Positions 17,737-28,252 of a stretch of 38,085 bases of DNA are shown here, piece after piece. The notes below the pieces were generated by a model. That model ran no database searches and was not told the origin of the DNA. It saw only the letters and a program-made list of their open reading frames with translations. The translations under genes and the position numbers were made by a program. Numbering within the stretch: the first letter of the stretch is position 1; each line of letters begins with the position of its first letter. The stretch is taken from positions 1-38,085 of the forward strand of contig PMOK01000004.1 of assembly GCA_003162425.1 (NCBI GenBank). Reading direction: 5' to 3'. Source of the DNA: Bryobacterales bacterium (GTDB lineage Bacteria > Acidobacteriota > Terriglobia > Bryobacterales > Bryobacteraceae).

Positions 17737-20700
17737 ATGGCCGACAGCCAGACGAAACTAAAGAACCTACTCCGGGAGCTGTTCCAGCTTGACAGCGCCG
17801 ATCTCGACTTCGGCATCTACCGGATTATGAATACGAAGCGCTCAGAGATCGAGCGCTTCCTGGACACCGATCTGCTCCCGCAAATCAAGGAGGCATTTCG
17901 ACAGTACAAGTCGAGCGACGCGGCCCAGATCAAAGCTGACCTTGACAAGGTGATCCAGCAGATGAAGGACGCTGGCGTAGATCCCGAGTTGTCGCCAAAG
18001 GTAAAGGAGTTTCGCGAAGAGCTATCGACCGCCATAGACGTATCCGCCCTGGAGAACCAAGTCTTCTCTGATCTATTCAACTTCTTCCGCCGGTACTACA
18101 ACGAGGGGGATTTTCTGTCTCTTCGGCGTTACAAGGAAGGCGTATATGCAATTCCGTACGAAGGGGAGGAGGTCAAACTCTACTGGGCAAACCACGATCA
18201 GTACTACATCAAAAGCAGTGAATATCTGCGTGACTACGCATTCAAGTTGGCGGATGGACGGCGAGTGCATTTTCGGTTGGCTGCTGCCGACACCGAAAAG
18301 GACAACAACAAGGCCGCCAACGGTAACGACAGGCGTTTCATTCTGGCCGGGGAAGACGCCATCGCCGAAGACAATGGTGAGCTGGTGATCCGGTTCGAAT
18401 TCCGACCGGATGCACAGAAGCGTCGGCAGGATGCCCTCAATGCGCATGCCACAAAGACCGTTCTCGAAGCCTCCGCAACTGCGAAGTGGCTGTTCGCACT
18501 GGCCGCTCTCGACCCTTCCGAGGCTGATCCGGACCGCGCAGTTCTTGCAAAGCACCTGAAGGACTACACCGCGCGGAATACCTTCGACTACTTCATCCAT
18601 AAAGATGTGGGCCCCTTCCTTCGCCGGGAGCTCGACTTCTTCATCAAGAACGAGGTGATGCATCTCGACGACATTGAGAGCGCATCGGTGCCGCGGGTTG
18701 AGCAGTACCTCTCAGGAATCAAGGTGTTTCGCCGCATTGCACACAAGATCATTGACTTTGTGGCTCAGTTAGAGAACTTCCAGAAGAAGCTCTGGCTGAA
18801 GAAGAAGTTCGTAGTCGAGACCTACTACTGCATAAAGCTCGAACACATCCCGGAGGAGTTCTACCCGGAGATCATCGCTAGCGACGCGCTTCGCCGCGAG
18901 TGGGTTCAGCTATATGCGATCGATGAACTCAAAGCCGACCTAACGAGGCCGGAATACAGTGCGCCGCTGACGGTGGAATTTCTAAAGGCGCATTCGACGC
19001 TGGTGGTCGATACGCGCCATTTTTCGCCGATTTTTGCCGAGCGGCTTCTTGAGGCGATGGGAGACCTGGACGACCATACCGATGGATTGCTGATCCGCAG
19101 TGAGAATTTTCAGGCACTCTCGCTCATGCAAGCGCGATATCGAGGAACGGTGAAGTGTATCTATATAGATCCACCGTACAACACCGATGCTTCGGCAATT
19201 GCGTACAAGAATAACTACAAAGACTCATCGTGGCTTGCCCTTATTGAGAATCGCCTTATCGCTGCCCAAGCCCTTCTTCGTCCTATCGGCATTACTTGCA
19301 TCGCGATTGACGACACTGAGTTCGCGAGGCTGAAGTGTCTTGTTGACGCTGCGCTTGGTTCTCCGGCGACGCTGGGTGTGGCAGTAGTGAGGAGCAATCC
19401 GGCGGGGCGGTCAACGCCGAAGGGGTTCGCCGAGGCGCACGAGTACGCAGTCTTCATCGCAGCGTCTGAGAGTGCGGTGGTCGGGCGCGTGCCAAGGAAC
19501 GAGCGGCAATTAGCCCGCTATCCAGAGCGCGACGGGATCGGACGTTTCGAATTGGTCAACTTCAGAAAGCATGGTGGCAGGGAAGCGACACGTGAAGCGC
19601 GTCCTCGGATGTTCTATCCGATATTCGCAAAGAACGGAACAGTCCGACTGCCGCGACTCGAGTGGAAGGCGGCCACTTCCTCTTGGGTGTTGCTTGAGGA
19701 ACCGGAAGCTACTGAAGAGGTGGTTTGGCCGGTGAACGATTCAGGACAGGAATTGCGATGGAAGTGGGGCTCAGAATCTTTTACGGAACAGATTGACCAC
19801 TTTTGTGCGCGTCCCGATCAATCAGGGAAGACCGGCGTATACATGAAATCCAGAATGAATGAAGAGGGGATGCTGCCGGTCACTTGGTGGGACGACAAAG
19901 AGTATTCCGCCACTGAATACGGTACTAACCTCTTGACGCGCATGTTTGGAAGTATCACGGACTTCTCGTTTCCAAAGGCGCTTAAGCTCGTAGTGGACTG
20001 CTTGAGGGCATCAGATATTAAGCGGGACTCACTCGTGCTCGATTTTTTTGCTGGTTCCGGCACCACTGGTCACGCTGTCATCAACTTGAACCGCGAAGAT
20101 GGCGGACGTCGGAAGTTCATACTGATCGAGATGGGCACCTACTTCGACACTGTTCTATTACCGCGCATCAAGAAAGCGATCTTCAGCCCCGAATGGAAGG
20201 ACGGCAAGCCCACACGGGTGGCCACTCAAGAATGCTCGGAGCGCAGCCCGCGGATTGTGAAGGTTATCCGGCTCGAGTCCTATGAAGACACATTAAATAA
20301 CCTCGACCTGATCCGCTCCAAACCGCAGCAATCACTGTTGGATGCGAATCAAGGCGTCCGCGAAGATTACACCCTACGGTACATGCTTGACGTGGAGAGC
20401 AAAGACAGCCAATCGCTGCTGAATATTCAGGCGTTTGCAGACCCATTCAAGTACACCCTGAATATCGCGACCAACGCGGTCGGGGAGACGACCCGGACGA
20501 ATGTTGACCTGATAGAGACGTTCAATTATCTACTTGGTCTGCACGTGAAGCATATCGATACGATTCGCGGCTTCCACGTCGTCCACGGCACGAATCCGGG
20601 TGGCGAAAAGGTCCTCGTGATCTGGCGAAACGTCGAGGAGAACCCGAACCCAAAGCTAGACGACTTCTTCCAGAAACAGGGTTACAACACGAAGGACATG

Positions 20701-20829
20701 GAGTTCGACCTAGTCTATGTGAATGGGGATAACAACCTAGAGAACCTCAAGAAGGACGAGGACACCTGGAAAGTTCGCCTCATCGAGGAAGAGTTTGCGC
20801 GCCTGATGTTCGACGTGCAGGACGTTTGA
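17737..20829 (+). CDS. Beta-class DNA methyltransferase (type III Mod-like) with long N-terminal extension
   Basis: I start it at the ATG at 17737 ([20 protein letters not shown]); the frame is open to 17701 but that would overlap the helicase gene. It is 1030 residues, longer than usual Mod subunits (about 600). The first 450 residues are a helical extension ([19 protein letters not shown] and on) with no known catalytic motif. Motif IV DPPYN is at 478-482 and the SAM-binding motif I ([11 protein letters not shown]) at about 769, the beta-class order typical of Mod enzymes. The stretch between them should be the target-recognition domain. It is predicted to methylate adenine N6 (or cytosine N4) at a short site. 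Ten bases separate it from the Res-like gene. Confidence 0.88.
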   Translation: MADSQTKLKNLLRELFQLDSADLDFGIYRIMNTKRSEIERFLDTDLLPQIKEAFRQYKSSDAAQIKADLDKVIQQMKDAGVDPELSPKVKEFREELSTAIDVSALENQVFSDLFNFFRRYYNEGDFLSLRRYKEGVYAIPYEGEEVKLYWANHDQYYIKSSEYLRDYAFKLADGRRVHFRLAAADTEKDNNKAANGNDRRFILAGEDAIAEDNGELVIRFEFRPDAQKRRQDALNAHATKTVLEASATAKWLFALAALDPSEADPDRAVLAKHLKDYTARNTFDYFIHKDVGPFLRRELDFFIKNEVMHLDDIESASVPRVEQYLSGIKVFRRIAHKIIDFVAQLENFQKKLWLKKKFVVETYYCIKLEHIPEEFYPEIIASDALRREWVQLYAIDELKADLTRPEYSAPLTVEFLKAHSTLVVDTRHFSPIFAERLLEAMGDLDDHTDGLLIRSENFQALSLMQARYRGTVKCIYIDPPYNTDASAIAYKNNYKDSSWLALIENRLIAAQALLRPIGITCIAIDDTEFARLKCLVDAALGSPATLGVAVVRSNPAGRSTPKGFAEAHEYAVFIAASESAVVGRVPRNERQLARYPERDGIGRFELVNFRKHGGREATREARPRMFYPIFAKNGTVRLPRLEWKAATSSWVLLEEPEATEEVVWPVNDSGQELRWKWGSESFTEQIDHFCARPDQSGKTGVYMKSRMNEEGMLPVTWWDDKEYSATEYGTNLLTRMFGSITDFSFPKALKLVVDCLRASDIKRDSLVLDFFAGSGTTGHAVINLNREDGGRRKFILIEMGTYFDTVLLPRIKKAIFSPEWKDGKPTRVATQECSERSPRIVKVIRLESYEDTLNNLDLIRSKPQQSLLDANQGVREDYTLRYMLDVESKDSQSLLNIQAFADPFKYTLNIATNAVGETTRTNVDLIETFNYLLGLHVKHIDTIRGFHVVHGTNPGGEKVLVIWRNVEENPNPKLDDFFQKQGYNTKDMEFDLVYVNGDNNLENLKKDEDTWKVRLIEEEFARLMFDVQDV

Positions 20830-20839
20830 GGAACTGCAC

Positions 20840-23800
20840 ATGCCCAGAGCGACCAACAAGCCTATCCGCCGCCGTGTTACGGTACCGGCCTCGAAACCGC
20901 TGAAGTTTTACCAGCGCCTGGTCCTGAATCAATGGATGCTGAGCCTCTTCGGTGTTGCACGTTTCGAAGACCTGGCTGGGGACCTCAAGGGCGCTCATCT
21001 GGAAGGACTGGACGAAAACAACGTTTCCAATTTTCACCAAGCGCTCAGACTGCGATTGTTTGAGAGGAAGGAACTGCCGCATGATCTGCTCCTCGCCTAC
21101 GACCAGAATATCGTCCGACATTGGAGACAGATCACCGAGCGGCGAAACGCGCAGGAAAAGAGGCTGCTGAAGCTCAAGTATTTCCAATACCTCACTCTCC
21201 TCTTCACGGAGATCTATCTGGACCGCTGGTTCCGCGATCCGGATAAGCTGCTGGCAGACCTCAATGCCCGCGTTGAGGCGTTCAACGAGGATAAGCCGCA
21301 AGGCGACCGTGTCGATCCATACGTGGCTGAGGATCTGCGAAAGCTTGCGTTTTGGAGCGCGACAGGCTCGGGTAAGACCCTTCTCATGCACGTCAACATT
21401 CTCCAGTACCGGCACTATCTGGACCACCACGGGCGCGCCGGCGAACTCAATCGAACGATCCTCTTGACCCCCAACGAAGGACTCAGCCGCCAGCACCTCC
21501 AGGAGTTCGAGGCTTCAGGTATGCCGGCGGAAATCTTCGACAAAGAGGGTCGGGGACTCTTTGCAGGCCACAACATCGAGATCATTGAGGTCACAAAACT
21601 AAAGGAGGAGATGGGCGCCAAGACAGTGGCCATCGACGCCTTCGAGGGCGATAATTTGGTTCTTGTTGATGAAGGGCATCGTGGCGCTGGCGGCGAGGAG
21701 TGGATGGGGATGCGGAACCGCCTCAGTGAAAGCGGTTTTTCATTCGAGTATTCTGCCACGTTCGGCCAGGCGATGAAAGCGGCCAACAAGCCGGCGCTGA
21801 CCCAGGAGTACGCCAGGTGCATCCTGGTTGACTATTCCTACAAGTATTTTTACGAAGACGGCTACGGGAAGGATTACCACATCCGCAACCTGTCCGAGGA
21901 GAAAAACGAGGAGCAGCGGCGACTCTATTTGACAGCCGGCTTATTAACGTTTTATCAGCAGCAGCGGGTCTACTCTGATCGGAGGATGAGCTTTGCGCCT
22001 TTTCTGATCGAGAAACCTCTGTGGATTTTCGTCGGCGGAAGCGTGAACGCGGTTCGCACCGAGAATAAACGTTCCATCTCCGACGTTTTGGACGTGCTGC
22101 TGTTCTTCGATCGCTTCGTCCGCGAACGCCAGGAGAGTATAGCCTCAATCGACCGCGTGCTCAACGGAGATCCGGGCCTAAACGATGAACGTGGTCGGCC
22201 AATTTTCGCAGGCGCGTTCGTCTACCTGATCAAACATCACGCTACGTCGGAAGCGCACTACGAAGGAATTCTTCAGACGCTGTTCAACTCCGATAGCGAG
22301 GCGGCACTCCACGTCGACAACCTGAAAGGTGCCGACGGTGAATTGGGTATTCGGTTAGGCGAGCATGACTACTTCGGGGTGATCAACGTAGGCGATGAAA
22401 CGAGGCTATTGAAACTCTGCCAAGAGCTAGGGCTGCCGACCCAAGACAGAGATGTCTCGCAGTCACTTTTCGCCGACCTCAATAGTGCCGATAGCCGGGT
22501 TAATCTCTTGATCGGTTCACGCAAATTCAGCGAGGGGTGGAGCAGCTGGCGCGTGAGCACGATGGGCCTGATGAATATCGGCAAGAGCGAGGGTTCCCAG
22601 ATCATCCAGCTTTTTGGACGTGGAGTTCGCCTCAAGGGATACGAGTTCTGCCTCAAGCGGAGCGCCGGGCTGCGCGAGGAGCATGTGGGTATTCTGGAGA
22701 CGCTGAACGTCATTGGTGTGCACGCCGATTACATGAAGCAGTTCAAGGAATACCTGGAGGAGGAAGGGCTCCCAGCCAACGAGCAGCGCACGACGTTCAT
22801 ACTTCCTGTCGTGCGGAATCTAGACGGTAAGCAGCTCAAGACTGTGAAGCTGAGGGAGGGCATTGATTTCAAGCGCACCGGGCCTAAGCCTACGCTTGGA
22901 GCGCCTCCCGAGAAGCTTCTTAGGGCGAGGGTAGTAGTGGATTGGTACCCTCGCCTGCAATCGATGGCGCGCATTTCTGACGACCAAAGGAATGAGGTGG
23001 CTGTTCGTGAGGAGGGCTTTCTGAAACCCGGTTTTCACACAGCGTTTCTCAACCTGGACGAGATCTATTTTGAGCTGCAGCGTTTCAAGGCCGAGAAATC
23101 CTGGTTCAATCTGAATCTCGCCAAAGAGAGCATTTCGGACCTGCTCGGACGCCACGATTGGTATGCCCTCTACATCCCCACGGAAGAATTGGAATTCCGA
23201 AGCTTCAGCCAGGTTCGCGAGTGGCAGGAGATCGCCACGGCGTTGCTGAAACAGTATGTACGCCGTTACTACCAGTACGAGAAAAGCGCCTACGAGAAGG
23301 ACTTCATGGAACTGCGCGAACTTGCGGAGGACGATCCAAACTTCATCGCCGAATACCGGCTGTTGATCGAGGAGTCGGCGGCGGAAATCGCGGACCGATT
23401 GGGAGAACTCAAGGCTCTGATTGAATCCAAGACGATCCAAGACTGGAATGTCTCGAAACTGCAGGCGATCGGGTTTGCACAGCATCTTTACTACCCGCTT
23501 TTGCACTGCGCCAATAGCGCGATTGAAATCAGCCCGGTGGAACTGAATGAGGGAGAGAAGGACTTCGTCAAGGATTTGCGTAGCTTCTACGATGCCAATA
23601 AGCCCTTTTTCGCCGAACGGGAGCTATACCTGCTCCGAAATCTCAGTCGCGGCCGCGGCGTGGGCTTTTTTGAGGCAGACAATTTCCACCCGGACTTTAT
23701 CCTTTGGCTACTCGTAGGTAAGCGCCAATACATCACGTTTGTGGACCCTAAGGGAATACGCAACCTGGAGGGGCGCAGTGACCCGAAGATCGAGTTTCAT

Positions 23801-24025
23801 AAAACGATCAAAGAACTGGAGATCCGTCTGGGCGACCCCTTGGTGACGCTTGCATCGTTTATCGTAGCGAACACCCCCCACGTCCAGGTTAAATGGTGGT
23901 CCGACGGCATGACGAAGGAGGAGTTCGAGGCGTCCAATGTCCTGTTCCAGAAGGACGATGCGGACACTTATATCAGGAAACTCTTAGAAAAGGTTCTGGC
24001 CCCGGTTCAGACAAATCCGGAGTAG
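20840..24025 (+). CDS. Type III-like restriction subunit (Res): DEAD/DEAH helicase with PD-(D/E)xK nuclease
   Basis: The 1061-residue protein starts at the ATG at 20840, seven bases after GAGGA. Walker A is ATGSGKT at 174-180 and motif II is DEGH at 277-280 instead of DEAH. The helicase C part includes [20 protein letters not shown] and [15 protein letters not shown], the arginine-finger motif of the Res family. Near the C-terminus HPDFILWLL (Pro951-Asp952) and FVDPKG (Asp969-x-Lys971) form a PD-D-x-K endonuclease site. Res subunits cut unmodified DNA with their methylase partner. All key residues look intact. The cassette ends with TAG at 24025. Confidence 0.88.
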   Translation: MPRATNKPIRRRVTVPASKPLKFYQRLVLNQWMLSLFGVARFEDLAGDLKGAHLEGLDENNVSNFHQALRLRLFERKELPHDLLLAYDQNIVRHWRQITERRNAQEKRLLKLKYFQYLTLLFTEIYLDRWFRDPDKLLADLNARVEAFNEDKPQGDRVDPYVAEDLRKLAFWSATGSGKTLLMHVNILQYRHYLDHHGRAGELNRTILLTPNEGLSRQHLQEFEASGMPAEIFDKEGRGLFAGHNIEIIEVTKLKEEMGAKTVAIDAFEGDNLVLVDEGHRGAGGEEWMGMRNRLSESGFSFEYSATFGQAMKAANKPALTQEYARCILVDYSYKYFYEDGYGKDYHIRNLSEEKNEEQRRLYLTAGLLTFYQQQRVYSDRRMSFAPFLIEKPLWIFVGGSVNAVRTENKRSISDVLDVLLFFDRFVRERQESIASIDRVLNGDPGLNDERGRPIFAGAFVYLIKHHATSEAHYEGILQTLFNSDSEAALHVDNLKGADGELGIRLGEHDYFGVINVGDETRLLKLCQELGLPTQDRDVSQSLFADLNSADSRVNLLIGSRKFSEGWSSWRVSTMGLMNIGKSEGSQIIQLFGRGVRLKGYEFCLKRSAGLREEHVGILETLNVIGVHADYMKQFKEYLEEEGLPANEQRTTFILPVVRNLDGKQLKTVKLREGIDFKRTGPKPTLGAPPEKLLRARVVVDWYPRLQSMARISDDQRNEVAVREEGFLKPGFHTAFLNLDEIYFELQRFKAEKSWFNLNLAKESISDLLGRHDWYALYIPTEELEFRSFSQVREWQEIATALLKQYVRRYYQYEKSAYEKDFMELRELAEDDPNFIAEYRLLIEESAAEIADRLGELKALIESKTIQDWNVSKLQAIGFAQHLYYPLLHCANSAIEISPVELNEGEKDFVKDLRSFYDANKPFFAERELYLLRNLSRGRGVGFFEADNFHPDFILWLLVGKRQYITFVDPKGIRNLEGRSDPKIEFHKTIKELEIRLGDPLVTLASFIVANTPHVQVKWWSDGMTKEEFEASNVLFQKDDADTYIRKLLEKVLAPVQTNPE

Positions 24026-24074
24026 GTGGCGCGCCAAAGTCTGCACCGATGAATCAAGCAACAAAGGACGGATA

Positions 24075-24864
24075 GTGCCCGACTCCCCATATGCCCATTT
24101 CCTCCCGCCAATCCTGACATGGATTCGGGAGACTCTGGATGCTTACGAGCCTCAGAAGCGTACCGTCGAATCCTTCGGCTTCCAAAGACTTCCCGAATAT
24201 TTCTGCCCCAACTCTCTGTACGGGACCTACGTCGTGATCACGGATTCCCCACCGGTTCCGCCATTATCCGCTTGGGGACTCTCGGAGTTCGCATGGATTG
24301 AAACCCCACCGCGCGCGCTCGGTCCAGTGGTTCGTACTCGGGCCGGAGGATTTCCTGTTGTTGTACGCTGCCGGCCTCGCCGAGCATGGATATAAGGATT
24401 CTCCGCTGGAAGCGATGGCATACGCGCACCAGACGAGATTTGAAGCCGGAGGATCGCCGTATTCGGTTGAAGCGGAAGTCGGCGCAGCGACGCTCGCGTT
24501 GCTCCCTGCGCGCGCGCAGCCGGCAGCGATTTGCTGCGACCTCGTTGATTCTGACACGGGAGCGATTGTACCAATCGAAAAGATCTGCGCATGTATTCGG
24601 CCGGGATGGTGGCCGATGTTGAAGGATCTTTTGGTCCAGATGTCCATAGCGGGCTGGGATGGACGGCTTGCCCAAGTGAAACAGACGATGGGCCATCTTT
24701 ATGTTTACATTGACCAGGATAGCCCCGACCTGTGGAAAATGATCGAACTCGCTGGCGAGCGATCCACTTTCACCTGCGAGAATTGTGGTTCCACGCCGCC
24801 GCGCAACGGCGACGGCAGCGCGATGACGTGGCGTTGTGAGGGATGTGACCCAGGTACTGCCTGA
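24075..24864 (+). pseudogene. Small gene with internal deletion, fused to a second gene remnant
   Basis: From the GTG at 24075 a good frame runs to about residue 75 (PQKRTVESFGFQRLPEYF, then PPLSAWGLSEFAWIE). It then degenerates, while the next family-like part (SVQWFVLGPEDFLLLYAAGL, SPLEAMAYAHQTRFEAGG) is in another frame. From memory of this uncharacterised family, about 40 residues with a His-Glu-x-x-His-type motif just before VQW should lie between; they are gone. The second frame continues into unrelated-looking sequence (CCDLVDSDTGAIVPI and FTCENCGSTPP) with a CxxC pair near its end. Downstream of the restriction gene by 49 bases. Confidence 0.5.
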
Positions 24865-24928
24865 AGCCCGCCTTCTCCTCGAAGATGCGATCGATCCCGT
24901 ATTCCAAGACAGCGACGCGGGTTATTTA

Positions 24929-25224
24929 ATGACGGATCTCTCGATGGACTGCACAGGGTTGCCATCATTGTTTGGGTTGCGGTCAGCGACGTTGACGTCA
25001 AGCACGACGTTCGAATCTGGACGGCTTCCCAGTACCCGGCATTGCCTTCTGAAATGACGTGCCTGGCCATCCGGCCCAAAGTTCGAGTGCTGAAGGGCCA
25101 AATGGGCGATAACGATCTTGCTCTCTTGCGGCGATGGGTTGATCTAAACCTTCCGATGATATTGAAGGTCTGGGAAGGCGAGATCGGTTCAATAGAAGCG
25201 ATTGACACAGCACGGCGCATCTAA
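24929..25224 (+). pseudogene. Small unknown gene with a single-base frameshift
   Basis: The frame from the ATG at 24929 (MTDLSMDCTGLP) stops being sensible after about 12 codons. One base missing near 24965 brings in a continuous frame (VAIIVWVAVSDVDVKHDVRI, then DLALLRRWVDLNLPMILKVW) ending at TAA 25224. Joined, it is about 98 residues. The C-terminal pattern resembles small uncharacterised proteins of the DUF4160 kind, which is a weak impression. It ends overlapping the convergent phosphoesterase gene. Confidence 0.45.
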
Positions 25225-25952
25225 GATGCAATAAGTTCTTTGTAGCTCTTGATATCGAGTTGCCCGTCTGCGAACACGGCATAGTGACGCAGACCGGTAT
25301 CCAGGCAGATATTGCGGCTGTCCACGACGTTGTGGTAGCGAACTGCGTCGCTTTGCGTGTGTCCTGTAAGCTGATTGAGGCCTGGAATGGGAACCAGCTC
25401 GTGCCAATCCATCCAGTTGATCCCGCCAATCAATTGATCACCGGAGCGGCTCGCTCCCCGGCCCAATAGAAAGTGATGCTCGCCGCGATTCAGGCAGTTC
25501 CATGCGTCCGCGCAGACTGTGTCAATGTACTCCCGATACCTGCCGGGCAGCACATTTTCCAGCCACGACTGATGAAACCCCGCGTGGGTCACCAGCCAGG
25601 TGCTTTGGTCGCTTTCCAGCCAGACATGCAGCTTAAACTTCTACCAGTCCCGGGTTGCCAGCGTTCCATTGATTGTGATCGACTTGGCCGCTTCGTAGCC
25701 TGGGCAGAGCAGCCGACGGTCCTGGCCGCCCCAGCCGTAGGACATGTCGTGATTACCCAGAAGGCACGTGATGTTCGGACTGTTGAGCCATTGCTTCACC
25801 TGCCTGGCGGTATCGGCGGCATCGGTCACACCCGTCTGGAAATTGTCGAAGAAATCGCCCATCAACAGCAGATGATCATGCGGCTCTCGCTCGATGATTC
25901 GGTTAGCGATCTGAATCCGGTCGTGGATATCAGGGAGGATCAACCAGCGCAT
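25221..25952 (-). pseudogene. Metallophosphoesterase interrupted by an in-frame TAG
   Basis: The frame starts at the ATG at 25952 and carries the calcineurin-like metal-binding motifs in order: LPDIHDR (D-x-H), LLMGDFFDNF (G-D-x-x-D), CLLGNHDMS (G-N-H-D), VTHAGFH, and LTGHTQSDAV. A TAG at 25641-25643, after TRDW, interrupts it; the same frame then continues (KFKLHVWLESD, then WLVTHAGFHQ) to 25221. Without the stop it would be 242 residues, near normal for small phosphoesterases of the PrpE/ApaH type. The first fragment lacks the last two histidine motifs, so the split product should be inactive. Suppression, a sequencing error or true loss are all possible. Confidence 0.75.
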
Positions 25953-26094
25953 TCAAGCAATTGTCCCCCGATTCGCGTTGCCGATGGCACAAGCCCTGTT
26001 TGGAGGGGAAGCGTCGCCTCCGGGAAGCGTATTTTAACTCTTCACTCACAAAAATGGTTGGTATATCGGTGTAAAGGAGTAGTATGTAGTAAGA

Positions 26095-27057
26095 GTGCCC
26101 ATCGATCTCTCCAGGTTTTTCGTTATCGGAATCTCCTCCCGCGCGCTCTTCGATTTGTCAAATGAAGACCGGATTTTCCGTGACCAGGGACTGAAGGCAT
26201 TCTCGGATTACCAGTTGGAGCACGAGGACGATGTTCTGCCAAAGGGAACGGGCTTCGCGCTGACCGAAGCTATTCTCCGGCTTAACTCCGTGGTGCCCGG
26301 CAAGCGGAAGGCGGAGGTGGTGGTCATGTCCAGGAACGGCGCCAACACCAGTCTCCGCATCTTCAATTCCATCGAGCATTACGGGCTGGATATCACCCGC
26401 GCTGCTTTGGCTGGTGGCGCGCAACTGGCACCGTATCTGGATGCGTTCGATGTCGATCTGTTTCTCTCCGTGGACGAAGCAGATGTCCAGGCTGCCGCTA
26501 ACGCGGGAATTGCGGCTGGGCTTGTTCATGAGATTCCACAGAATGGAAATGGGACCGTTGATCAGCTCCGGGTAGCTTTTGACGGTGATGCTGTGCTGTT
26601 TTCAGACGAATCGGAACGAATTTACCAGGAGCAAGGTTTAGACGCCTTCCTGGCGCATGAGAAAGCCAATGCTCGCAAGCCGTTGCCGGAAGGACCTTTT
26701 GCCAAAGTCCTCCGGGCGCTAGCGATACTCCAGGAGTTTGGAGAGACCGCCGGCCAGAACGTAATTCGGACTGCTCTCGTTACGGCGCGTAATAGCCCCT
26801 CGCATGAGCGGGTGATCCGAACTCTCCGCGAGTGGAACGTTCGGATTGACGAGGCATTCTTCCTTGGAGGAGTCTCCAAGGACAAAATTTTGCAGGCATT
26901 CGGCGCGCACATCTTCTTCGATGACCAGGACGTTCACTGCCAATCCGCGGCGAAAGTCGTGCCCACAGCAAGGGTGCTCGCCAGAGCGGTTGAACCGAAG
27001 CCGGTTCAGGCGGCGTTAACAGTGGATGGAAGCAAACCTCGACAAGCTGTAAGCTAA
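26095..27057 (+). CDS. Cytosolic 5'-nucleotidase (NT5C1-like family)
   Basis: The 320-residue protein from GTG 26095 (AAAGGAG about 15 bases upstream) resembles the 5'-nucleotidase family of cN-IA/cN-IB (PF06189). Matching segments include FFVIGISSRALFDLSNEDRIF near the N-terminus, VVVMSRNGANTSLRIFNSI, and VAFDGDAVLFSDESERIYQ (Asp in the DGD motif, about 163-180). ALVTARNSP and IDEAFFLGGVSKDKIL follow, then IFFDDQDVHC. HAD-type enzymes of this family remove the 5'-phosphate from nucleoside monophosphates. It is divergent from the phosphoesterase gene, with 140 bases between. Both act on phosphate esters, which suggests a shared nucleotide theme, but the partner is broken. The long terminal tail is unusual. 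Confidence 0.75.
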   Translation: MPIDLSRFFVIGISSRALFDLSNEDRIFRDQGLKAFSDYQLEHEDDVLPKGTGFALTEAILRLNSVVPGKRKAEVVVMSRNGANTSLRIFNSIEHYGLDITRAALAGGAQLAPYLDAFDVDLFLSVDEADVQAAANAGIAAGLVHEIPQNGNGTVDQLRVAFDGDAVLFSDESERIYQEQGLDAFLAHEKANARKPLPEGPFAKVLRALAILQEFGETAGQNVIRTALVTARNSPSHERVIRTLREWNVRIDEAFFLGGVSKDKILQAFGAHIFFDDQDVHCQSAAKVVPTARVLARAVEPKPVQAALTVDGSKPRQAVS

Positions 27058-27218
27058 ACACACTGGGTAGAGCCGCCGAAGTAGGTGCCGCATACCTGCA
27101 AAAAAGCAACGCTAACGGACTGAAAGACTGGGCCATCGGACCCCCCCCACGAGCCAAGCATTGAACATCGCTGATCTCAGTCCCGCAGGTCCTGAACATG
27201 TGAAATCGGCGGCAATCC

Positions 27219-27605
27219 TCACCCGGAGACTCCGGGACCATACTCGAATTCTCGGCATCCCTGGTGTTCAAACGTGAGCAAACCTGCGCGAGGACTTTTC
27301 TTGTTGAGACAGCAGCCCCAATCCTTTGAAAGGCTTGCTGGCGCGAGGGGGGCGAAAAAGCGACACCCGCAACTGCAATCGGCAGGGTTTCCGTCAGACC
27401 GGCTACGCCTTCCGTATGGCTCGAAGTCGGAATCAAGTCTACGGCTAAGCCCAAACCAACCGAGATACTGGACGGTATGCTCGGCAGGTTCCGCGCCGTC
27501 GCTTGATGTCTCGGCTGCTTTGTGGAGCGGTATCAGTGCTTGGTTCGTCCGTGCGTCGGCTTGAGCCTCTTGCCGCTCCTTTGGGCGTCGATGTCTTCTC
27601 TGCAT
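27219..27605 (-). CDS. Cysteine-rich uncharacterised protein, 128 residues
   Basis: I chose the ATG at 27605 because GGAG lies six bases upstream; the frame stays open to 27743. The N-terminal half is basic and low-complexity. The C-terminal half has a motif I recognise from small uncharacterised bacterial proteins: DCSCGCRFF, then DWGCC, then SPRAGLLTFEHQGCREFE. Six or seven cysteines suggest a metal site. Homologues I recall have a single WGVC and lack the extra cysteine. It lies between the nucleotidase gene and the tRNA array. Function unknown. Confidence 0.55.
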   Translation of the reverse strand: MQRRHRRPKERQEAQADARTNQALIPLHKAAETSSDGAEPAEHTVQYLGWFGLSRRLDSDFEPYGRRSRSDGNPADCSCGCRFFAPLAPASLSKDWGCCLNKKSPRAGLLTFEHQGCREFEYGPGVSG

Positions 27606-27825
27606 AGTTGACTCCCATTTAATGGAAACATGAGCGAGGCGAAGGACTCGTCTTCGCGCTTCTGTGGATGGTTTTCGTTGGCCGCGATCCGACGCCTCTA
27701 TGCGCTGAACAGCCGGCGCTTGAAGGAATGCGCAGCCGTGCATCTCTTCGGAAATCGAGTCTATTCAAATCGAACCCCATGCGCTTGGCTTGGAAGCAAC
27801 CTGCGCTACCAGGAATAAATTGTGT

Positions 27826-27904
27826 TGGCAGGGGAGGAAAGATTCGAACTTTCGATTTCTCGGTTCAGAGCCGAGCGCTTTAATCCGGGCTTAGCTACTC
27901 CCCT
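27826..27904 (-). tRNA. tRNA-Gln(CTG)
   Basis: Acceptor stem AGGGGAG/CTCCCCT with G discriminator and encoded CCA. Anticodon stem CTCGG/CCGAG around the loop CTCTGAA gives anticodon CTG (codon CAG). The T-arm contains GTTCGAATC. It is the first of the array in plus-strand order. Confidence 0.8.
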
Positions 27905-27926
27905 ACATTGTTGCTGCGTCATTTTT

Positions 27927-28002
27927 TGGCGAAGTGGATGGGAGTTGAACCCACCTGGTCCTCATGGACAGTGAGGTGCCTTTGCCGCTCGGCCACCACT
28001 TC
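27927..28002 (-). tRNA. tRNA-Asp(GTC), unusual body
   Basis: Acceptor stem GAAGTGG/CCACTTC, G discriminator and encoded CCA. Anticodon stem CCTCA/TGAGG around CTGTCCA gives GTC (codon GAC). The T-loop is TTCAACT. The D-arm (GCCGAGCGGCAAAGGC) resembles serine or leucine tRNAs more than a standard tRNA-Asp, so the amino acid identity should be checked. Confidence 0.75.
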
Positions 28003-28009
28003 GTAAACT

Positions 28010-28085
28010 TGGTATCCCGCTCGGGACTCGAACCCGAATCTGAACGTTCGTAACGTTCTGTCCTAATCCATTGGACGAACGGGAC
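28010..28085 (-). tRNA. tRNA-Arg(ACG)
   Basis: Acceptor GTCCCGT pairs with GCGGGAT with two wobbles, then A and encoded CCA. Anticodon stem GAACG/CGTTC around TTACGAA gives ACG (codons CGN via inosine). T-arm TCGGG/CCCGA around TTCGAGT. It lies 7 bases from the tRNA-Asp gene. Confidence 0.82.
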
Positions 28086-28091
28086 GCAGGG

Positions 28092-28165
28092 TGCCGGCGA
28101 GGAGAAATTGAACTCCCGTCTGCTAATTGAAAGTCAGCGATCCTGAACCACTAGACGACGCCGGC
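28092..28165 (-). tRNA. tRNA-Glu(TTC), CCA not encoded
   Basis: Acceptor GCCGGCG/CGCCGGC with A discriminator; the next bases are CCC, so CCA would be added or repaired after transcription. The anticodon loop CTTTCAA with stem GCTGA/TTAGC gives TTC (codons GAA/GAG). The D-arm is GTCTAGTGGTTCAGGA, typical of tRNA-Glu. Confidence 0.82.
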
Positions 28166-28171
28166 AAATCT

Positions 28172-28246
28172 TGGTGGAACTGGAGAGAATCGAACTCTCG
28201 CCATCTCGATTAAAAGTCGAGCGCCTCACCATTCGGCCACAATTCC
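28172..28246 (-). tRNA. tRNA-Lys(TTT)
   Basis: Acceptor GGAATTG/CAGTTCC, A discriminator and encoded CCA. Anticodon stem CTCGA/TCGAG around CTTTTAA gives TTT (codons AAA/AAG). T-arm GAGAG/CTCTC around TTCGATT. The D-arm (GGCCGAATGGTGAGGC) is of the form seen in some phage tRNAs. Confidence 0.82.
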
Positions 28247-28252
28247 AAAGCT

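Noticed and set aside
1661-25643. General recoding of TAG
   Set aside because: TAG ends intact genes such as those at 17716 and 24025 with good spacing to the next gene, so TAG is a normal stop here.
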